From: an uncultured Oscillospiraceae bacterium
GTDB taxonomy: Bacteria; Bacillota; Clostridia; Oscillospirales; Acutalibacteraceae
Assembly (NCBI GenBank): GCA_900550315.1
Contig: URRK01000010.1
Coordinates: 1 to 17,787, forward strand
Length of the DNA stretch: 17,787 bases
Reading direction: 5' to 3'
Both the position numbers and the translations under genes were made by a program. A model generated the notes under the pieces. It was not told the DNA's origin and searched no databases. It saw only the letters and a list, made by a program, of their open reading frames with translations. Within the stretch, counting starts at the first letter, position 1. The number at the start of each line of letters is the position of its first letter. Below are positions 12,904 to 17,787 of this stretch, piece by piece.

Positions 12904-15121
12904 AATGTTTCCTCCATTTAACGGTTTGGGTGGCGTTGGTGTTGTACACAATGTTTTTCATTCCGGCCGAGCGGGCAAAGGTTTCAATAGCCGGTTTTTG
13001 CGCCGCCGCGCAGGATACTAAAATTTTTTCAAACTCGGCGGAGTTTAGGCTTGGCGGCAAAGCGGCGTAACAAACTAAAATTTTGTGTTTGCCGGTGGCG
13101 TGCCGGGTAAGGGAGTACAGCGCCGAAGGGTTGGTTAAAACAATAACCGAGCAGCTTTTAAGGTTGACCACCGCGCCGGCCGAGGCTACGCAAGCGGCGT
13201 TGAGCGCCGTGCCATATTCGTAAAACGCGGTTTGGTTGTAGGCAACCAGCTTTGCCGTGCTTTGGCGGCGCAGCTCGGTTACCTCGCTTAAAAGGGCGCC
13301 GCTTTTTGGGTAAAGCACAGCGCTTACCTTGTTGCCCTGCACTAAGGCGGTTGTGCCAATTGCAACGCTGCGGCTAAGCTCGGGCAGCAGCAAAACCGAG
13401 GCCGAATTGCGCCCGGTTTTTAGCAGGGCGCTTTGCAGGGTGTTGCAGTTTTGGCTGCTGTCGCCCGCGCCAACCAAAACGGTTTGGCCCGGCGTTGTAA
13501 TAACGGCCGAAAACCCGTATCCCAGTTTTACCGCCTGCACGGTTAGCACAGGGCGGCAATAAATTAAATAGCCGCAGCTAAGGGCGGTGCTAAGCCCAAA
13601 AATGCCCGCAAGGGCGGCCGCCAAAAAGCGCAGCCGCTGCCTTTGCAGGTGGGTAAAAATAATTAGGCAAACAAACGCGGCCGTTACCAAAAAATAAGGC
13701 AGCAGCTGTTCTAAGGTCGTATCAAAAATAATCCCCTCCGGCTCCGCTAATCGGCGAATTACCGTGGTAATGTACTGTATGGGCTTTTCGCAGCAAAAAA
13801 CCAACAGCTTTTTTAGGGGGTTAAAAACGGGCGGTAAAAACAAAACGGGCACGGTAACCAGTAATAAGCAAAGGGTAATGGTGGTGGGGTAACCAATTAA
13901 CAGATTGGTTATCGGCGCAATTAACGAAATGTAGCCAAACACCAATACCGCAATGGGAAAGGTAAAGTATTCGGCCGTTAGGGTTTGGGCAACGGCAAGC
14001 AGCACGGCCCGAACGGGCTTTTTGCAGTGTCCGCGAAAAGGCAGTAAAAATACCCGCATTACATAAGGGCAGCCAAACAGCAGCCCAAAGGTAGCAAAAA
14101 ACGAGAGCATTGCCGCTACATTAAAGCTTAAATAGGGGTTTAAAAAGCAGCAAACCGCCGCGGCAAAGCCTAAAGAATTCAGCGGCTCCGGTTTTAAGCG
14201 CAAAACGCGGCCTAAGGCAATAACGGCGTAGGTAAGGCCGGCCCGCATAATAGAGGGGGAAAACCCGCAGACCGCGCAAAAAGCAAAAACAATAAAAAGC
14301 TGCAGCAGGCCGCAGTGCCGTTTGGAAAGGCGCAATAGCCGAAAAACAAAATCAAAGGCCTGAAAAATAATGCCTAAATGCAGGCCCGAAACTACCAACA
14401 CATGGCTTACGCCGGTTACCCGCGCGCAGGCCAAAAAACGGGCGTCTAAGGCTTGCCTGTTCCCTAAAAGCAGAGCGCTGGAAAAATCGGCCGCTTCTTT
14501 TGAAAAATAGCGGTAAAAGGCCTTGGTAACTGTTTGCCGAAAGCTGTAAAACACTGCGTAAAACGGGCGGTTTTGCCCCAGCTTATTTACGCTGCCCTGA
14601 ACCCAGGCCGAAGCGTAAATTTTATTGGAATACAGGCTGTTTTTATTTTCGTCTAAGGTGTAGAATTTTACCGGAATTTTAATTTGGTCAAAAACCTGCA
14701 GGCTGGTTTTGGTGCTGTCTACCACCTGTATTTTAAGCTGCCGCGGAAAGTCGGTAATTTTTTGCTGCCCCGGAGCGGCGTTTAAAAGCAGTTGCTCGGC
14801 CCTTAGCGTGTAGGTAAAAATGTCGCCGTGGTCCTCGGGGTAATCTACAATGGTTCCAATAACGGTGGCGGTGCGTGTTTGCAGCTGCAAAGCGGGCCGC
14901 ACATTTTTTAAAAAGTTAAAATACCCGGTAAAGCAAAACGCCGCAACCAGCAAAAGGCAAATCCCAAGCCGCAGCCCGGCCGAACGCTTTACCATTAGCA
15001 AAATAAAGGCCGCAAGGGCCAAAACGCCGCCTAAAATTAAACAAAAACAGGGTGGTAATAGGGTCAAGGCGGCGGAACACAGCAAAATTGCCGCGCCGGA
15101 ATAAAAGAAAACCCTGACCAT
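12893..15121 (-). CDS. comEC: ComEC/Rec2 DNA-uptake channel protein
   Basis: Inner-membrane channel for single-stranded DNA during natural transformation. Of 742 residues, about 1-70 are membrane helices; 80-185 are a DUF4131/OB-like part; 205-480 are the Competence domain with ALLLGNRQALD, VSHVLVVSGLHLGII (238-252), CGFSPSIMRAGLTY and many membrane helices; and 525-742 are a domain at the position of the usual metallo-beta-lactamase-like domain. That last domain keeps a TPGQTVLVGAG strand pattern but lacks DVGQGD and the HxHxDH metal motif, so nuclease activity is unlikely. I use ATG 15121 with AGG nine bases upstream; an in-frame TTG at 15130 is the alternative. The stop overlaps holA by 11 bases. 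Confidence 0.93.
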   Translation of the reverse strand: MVRVFFYSGAAILLCSAALTLLPPCFCLILGGVLALAAFILLMVKRSAGLRLGICLLLVAAFCFTGYFNFLKNVRPALQLQTRTATVIGTIVDYPEDHGDIFTYTLRAEQLLLNAAPGQQKITDFPRQLKIQVVDSTKTSLQVFDQIKIPVKFYTLDENKNSLYSNKIYASAWVQGSVNKLGQNRPFYAVFYSFRQTVTKAFYRYFSKEAADFSSALLLGNRQALDARFLACARVTGVSHVLVVSGLHLGIIFQAFDFVFRLLRLSKRHCGLLQLFIVFAFCAVCGFSPSIMRAGLTYAVIALGRVLRLKPEPLNSLGFAAAVCCFLNPYLSFNVAAMLSFFATFGLLFGCPYVMRVFLLPFRGHCKKPVRAVLLAVAQTLTAEYFTFPIAVLVFGYISLIAPITNLLIGYPTTITLCLLLVTVPVLFLPPVFNPLKKLLVFCCEKPIQYITTVIRRLAEPEGIIFDTTLEQLLPYFLVTAAFVCLIIFTHLQRQRLRFLAAALAGIFGLSTALSCGYLIYCRPVLTVQAVKLGYGFSAVITTPGQTVLVGAGDSSQNCNTLQSALLKTGRNSASVLLLPELSRSVAIGTTALVQGNKVSAVLYPKSGALLSEVTELRRQSTAKLVAYNQTAFYEYGTALNAACVASAGAVVNLKSCSVIVLTNPSALYSLTRHATGKHKILVCYAALPPSLNSAEFEKILVSCAAAQKPAIETFARSAGMKNIVYNTNATQTVKWRKHYVE

Positions 15122-15208
15122 AATAATCAACCTGCTTTAAAGAAAGTGTTAAAATTTTTGTTTGCTTTAGGGGCGGGTAGCGCCCGTTTTAGCGCAAAAG
15201 GCTTGCCG

Positions 15209-15246
15209 GCTGCCAAAGACAGCAAAAAACCGCTGTTTTTGGCAGC
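15209..15246 (-). repeat. Strong 38-base stem-loop upstream of comEC
   Basis: Minus strand: GCTGCCAAA, A, ACAGC, loop GGTTTTTT, GCTGT, C, TTTGGCAGC: 9 bp plus 5 bp with one A-C mismatch. It lies between hit and comEC with no T-run after it, so it is not a standard terminator. If the TATAAA at 15255-15250 is the comEC -10 box, this stem-loop would form the very 5' end of the comEC message. A smaller GGGCG/CGCCC hairpin follows at 15171-15185. Confidence 0.6.
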
Positions 15247-15249
15247 TAA

Positions 15250-15255
15250 TTTATA
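15250..15255 (-). promoter_or_regulatory. Candidate -10 box for comEC
   Basis: TATAAA on the minus strand, 5 of 6 to consensus, about 130 bases before comEC. No good -35 box is seen at 16-18 bases. The four direct repeats immediately upstream take its place, as is common at promoters that need an activator. This is inference. Confidence 0.35.
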
Positions 15256-15263
15256 CCGGCCGC

Positions 15264-15315
15264 TGAACCTATAAATTGAACTTATAAGCCAACCAATAAG
15301 CTGTTGAACCAATAA
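15264..15315 (-). repeat. Four 11-base imperfect direct repeats upstream of comEC
   Basis: Minus strand copies are TTATTGGTTCA (15315-15305), TTATTGGTTGG (15299-15289), TTATAAGTTCA (15287-15277) and TTATAGGTTCA (15274-15264), consensus TTATWRGTTCA, start-to-start spacing 16, 12 and 13 bases. They fill the 52 bases before the candidate -10 box. They look like an array of protein-binding sites, but the region is AT-rich and chance is possible. The rest of the 15122-15373 gap holds the stem-loop above and no convincing gene. Confidence 0.45.
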
Positions 15316-15373
15316 AATATAAAGCAAAAATAAAGCGTTTTTTAGCGGGCAGCTTAAACGGTAAAAAGTCGAA

Positions 15374-15712
15374 TCAGCCCGGGGGCCAGGCAAGGTTGCG
15401 CCGTGCCAACAGGTGAAAGTGCAGGTGGCCAACGGTCTGGCCGCCGTCCTCCCCACAATTGGTAACAACCCGAAAACCTTTTTCAAGGTTTTGCTCGGCG
15501 GCAATTTTTGCAATGGCCTCAAACACCTTGGCAACAACGGCGCTGTTTTGACCGTTAATTTCGGCCGCGCTTGCAAGGTGCTGTTTTGGAATTACAATTA
15601 CATGAAAAGGGGCTTGCGGGTCAATATCCTCAAAGGCGTAAACGGCTTCGTCCTCGTACACCTTTTTGCTGGGAATTTCGCCCGCCACTATTTTGCAAAA
15701 CAAACAATCCAC
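15374..15712 (-). CDS. HIT-family (HINT-like) nucleotide hydrolase
   Basis: Small histidine-triad protein of 112 residues, the usual size for the branch that hydrolyses adenosine phosphoramidates. It shows CLFCKIVAGEIPSKKVYED at the N terminus with a CxxC pair (Cys3, Cys6), FEDIDPQAPFHVIVIPKQH, and the triad GHLHFHLL with His96, His98 and His100. It ends WPPG as family members do. The start is GTG 15712 with AAAGGA 11 bases upstream; the ATG eleven bases before it is out of frame and soon stops. It lies 39 bases after alaS, so may be read from the same message. The physiological substrate is not known. Confidence 0.93.
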   Translation of the reverse strand: MDCLFCKIVAGEIPSKKVYEDEAVYAFEDIDPQAPFHVIVIPKQHLASAAEINGQNSAVVAKVFEAIAKIAAEQNLEKGFRVVTNCGEDGGQTVGHLHFHLLARRNLAWPPG

Positions 15713-15751
15713 TCGGTGTTCATTCCTTTCTGTTCGGTTAGCTTTGCCGCT

Positions 15752-17787
15752 TTACGCAAGCTGCTCTACCAAATTTTTGGCAGCGGCAACTGCCTCGGCG
15801 GCCTTGTTAAGGTCTTTGCCGCCGGCCATGGCAAAATCGGGCCGGCCACCGCCGTTACCGCCGGCAATTTTGGCAACCTCGCGCACTAGGTTACCGGCGT
15901 GGCAACCGTTTTGCACGGCACTTTTGCCGCAGCCGCAAACAAAGGTCAATTTTTCGCCGCTCAGGGCCGCTAAAACAATCACAGCGTTGGGCTCGGCGCT
16001 TTTTAGCTGCTCGCAAACGGTGCGGGCGGCGGCCGCGTCGGTGTTTTGCAGCACCTCGGCAATAAGGGTACAGTTTTTCAGCTGCGTGCCCTTTTGCAGT
16101 AAAGCGTCGGTCTTGCCGGCTGCCAGCTTGCCCTCTAAGCTTTCAATTAATTTATCCTTTTGTTTTAGCTCGGCGGCAACGGCGGCTGCCTTGGCGGCCA
16201 GCTCGTGCACATTGCCAATTTTAAGTGCTGCGGCGGTTTCGGTCAGCTGAGATTTATAATCCTCTAACAAAAGCAAAACATTTTCGCCGGTTACGGCTTC
16301 AATGCGGCGTACGCCAGCCGCAACCGAGCTTTCGGTAACAATTTTAAATAAGCCAATTTGCGCGGTGTTTTCAACATGGGTGCCGCCGCAAAATTCAATA
16401 GAATAATCCTTGGCCGAAACCACCCGTACAACATCGCCGTATTTTTCGCCAAACAGGGCCATGGCGCCAAGCTTTTTGGCCTCCTCTATTGGCATTTCGG
16501 TGGAAAGCACCGGCACGGCGGCCAAAACGGCACGGTTTACTTCCGCTTCTACGGCGGTAAGCTCGGCCGGCGTTAGGGCGGCAAAATGGGTAAAGTCAAA
16601 ACGAACGGCCTTTTCGTTCACCAGCTGGCCGGCCTGCTCTACATGGTCGCCCAACACCTTGCGCAAAGCGGCTTGCAGCAGGTGCGCCGCCGTGTGGTTG
16701 CGGCGAATGGCCATACGGCGGGTATTATTAATTTCGGCAGTAACGGCGTCGCCCACCGTTACCATGCCGGTTTTAACGGTGCCGGCGTGTAAAAACAGGC
16801 CGTTGCCGTTTTTGGTGGTGTTTTTAACTTCAAATTCAAAATCCGGGGCGGTAATTAAGCCGGTGTCCCCACCCTGGCCGCCGCTCTCGGCGTAAAACGG
16901 GGTGGCGTCCAGCACTAAAACGGCGTCCTCCCCCGCAAGGGCGGTTTGGGCACGCTCGCCGTTTTTAACAATGGCCTGCAGTGTGGCCGCAGCGGTGCTT
17001 TGGGTGTAGCCGGTAAAGCTGGTGGCTAAAAGGCCGTCTAAAACCGAATCGTCGCCCTTCCAGGCGTTGGTATCGGCCGCTTTGCGGGCGGCGCGGGCAC
17101 GCTGCTTTTGCTCATCCATTAAGCGTTTAAAGCCTTCCTCATCTACCGCAATGCCTTTTTCGGCCAAAATGTCCCGCGTTAGGTCTAACGGGAACCCGTA
17201 GGTGTCGTTCAGCTTAAAGGCGTCCTCCCCCGAAAGGGTCTTAATGCCCGAATGGATCATGCTGTTCAGCAGATTTAAACCCTGGTCAATGGTTTTAGAG
17301 AAGCTTTCCTCCTCAAATCCTACCACCTTTTTAATTAAAGCCTTTTTGGTTTTCAGTTCGGGGTAGGCGTCGCCGCTTTCCTGCACAACGGTGTCTACCA
17401 GCTCGGTTAAAAACGGGCGCTCAATGCCAAGCAGGCGGCCGTGGCGGGCAGCCCGGCGCAGCAGCCGGCGCAGCACGTAACCGCGCCCCTCGTTCGAGGG
17501 CATTACCCCGTCGGAGATCATAAAGCAGGCCGAACGGATATGGTCGGTAATGACGCGCATGGAAACATCGTTTTGCGCGTTGGTTTTGTAGGCAATGCCG
17601 CAAATTTTGGCAAGGTGTTTAATAATGTTTTGAATGGTGTCAACCTCAAAAAGGTTATCTACCCCCTGCGAAATGCAGGCCAGCCGTTCTAACCCCATGC
17701 CGGTGTCAATGTTCGGGTGGTCCAGCCGGCTGTAATGGCCTTTGCCGTCCGAGTCAAACTGGGTAAAAACAAGGTTCCAAAATTCAA
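15752..17787 (-). CDS. alaS: Alanyl-tRNA synthetase, 5' end outside the window
   Basis: Charges tRNA-Ala and clears mischarged Ser/Gly. The visible 678 residues lack about 200 of the usual 875, including the first class II motifs. The first visible part is EFWNLVFTQFDSDGKGHYSRL then IDTGMGLERLA, which belongs to the aminoacylation domain. Next come the tRNA-recognition region (DHIRSACFMISDGVMPSNEGRG, then YVLRRLLRRAARHG) and the editing domain with its zinc site HTAAH (16682-16696) and CGGTH (16373-16390). Last is a DHHA1 C-terminal domain ending in GGNGGGRPDFAMAGGKD. The stop is TAA at 15752-15754. No defect was seen in the part present. Confidence 0.97.
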   Translation of the reverse strand, partial: EFWNLVFTQFDSDGKGHYSRLDHPNIDTGMGLERLACISQGVDNLFEVDTIQNIIKHLAKICGIAYKTNAQNDVSMRVITDHIRSACFMISDGVMPSNEGRGYVLRRLLRRAARHGRLLGIERPFLTELVDTVVQESGDAYPELKTKKALIKKVVGFEEESFSKTIDQGLNLLNSMIHSGIKTLSGEDAFKLNDTYGFPLDLTRDILAEKGIAVDEEGFKRLMDEQKQRARAARKAADTNAWKGDDSVLDGLLATSFTGYTQSTAAATLQAIVKNGERAQTALAGEDAVLVLDATPFYAESGGQGGDTGLITAPDFEFEVKNTTKNGNGLFLHAGTVKTGMVTVGDAVTAEINNTRRMAIRRNHTAAHLLQAALRKVLGDHVEQAGQLVNEKAVRFDFTHFAALTPAELTAVEAEVNRAVLAAVPVLSTEMPIEEAKKLGAMALFGEKYGDVVRVVSAKDYSIEFCGGTHVENTAQIGLFKIVTESSVAAGVRRIEAVTGENVLLLLEDYKSQLTETAAALKIGNVHELAAKAAAVAAELKQKDKLIESLEGKLAAGKTDALLQKGTQLKNCTLIAEVLQNTDAAAARTVCEQLKSAEPNAVIVLAALSGEKLTFVCGCGKSAVQNGCHAGNLVREVAKIAGGNGGGRPDFAMAGGKDLNKAAEAVAAAKNLVEQLA

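Noticed and set aside
15127..15576. Open minus-strand frame of 149 codons across the 3' end of hit and the gap before comEC, with a hydrophobic stretch
   Set aside because: Its first half lies out of frame inside hit, it has no start or ribosome site in the gap, and no family resemblance; the gap shows regulatory repeats and stems instead.
15666..16250. Long plus-strand open frames opposite alaS (also opposite rnfB, rnfE and pgk)
   Set aside because: They are antisense shadows of certain minus-strand genes in GC-rich codons, with Ala/Ser/Pro-rich nonsense composition and no ribosome sites.
1..17787. Mobile element, CRISPR array, rRNA or tRNA gene, or a new defence-type system
   Set aside because: I looked for repeat-spacer arrays, transposase or integrase motifs and structural RNA signatures on both strands and saw none; the genes are conserved housekeeping, energy and competence functions.

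Overview
The window reads as ordinary chromosome of a Gram-positive, anaerobic member of the Firmicutes (Clostridia, probably an Oscillospiraceae/Ruminococcaceae-like gut organism). The evidence is a six-subunit Rnf complex in the clostridial order rnfCDGEAB, strong AGGAGG-type ribosome binding sites, two near-consensus or consensus sigma-A promoters with 17-base spacers, and a competence/housekeeping block. The standard genetic code is used (TGA stops end rnfC, metY, rnmV and comEC). Every gene I can support lies on the minus strand, so the order of transcription is from high to low coordinates. The organism assignment is inference.

From right to left: a partial alaS (entering from the right edge) and a small HIT-family nucleotide hydrolase are followed by a 250-base gap with direct repeats and a strong stem-loop. 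Then comes an overlapping cluster comEC - holA - rnmV - WYL-domain regulator, in which adjacent genes share 1-11 bases. In holA the reading frame is broken between about 12570 and 12621. A 359-base non-coding stretch (9881-10239) carries a terminator-like hairpin for the regulator, other inverted repeats, and a perfect TTGACA-17-TATAAT promoter. That promoter drives metY (O-acetylhomoserine sulfhydrylase), which is followed after 4 bases by rnfC, rnfD, rnfG, rnfE, rnfA and rnfB, all overlapping or nearly so. A second promoter (TTGAAA-17-TACAAT) then drives the glycolytic operon pgk - tpiA - gpmI, which runs off the left edge.

How the parts work together: Rnf couples reduced-ferredoxin oxidation to NAD+ reduction and ion pumping. 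Pgk, TpiA and GpmI are lower-glycolysis enzymes. MetY makes homocysteine from sulfide. ComEC is the DNA-uptake channel, HolA the clamp-loader delta subunit, RnmV the 5S rRNA maturase and AlaS the alanine tRNA ligase.

The most notable oddities are these: (1) gpmI changes in frame, at about base 121, into a sequence that looks like ribosomal protein L6, which suggests an assembly chimera or a real fusion; (2) holA is disrupted by at least two lesions; (3) RnfE has a cysteine motif plus a Lys/Ala/Glu-rich tail of about 115 residues; (4) the C-terminal metallo-beta-lactamase-like domain of ComEC lacks metal-binding motifs; (5) metY is apparently co-transcribed with rnf; (6) there is an array of direct repeats and a stem-loop in front of comEC. 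I saw no mobile element, CRISPR array, rRNA, tRNA or defence system.
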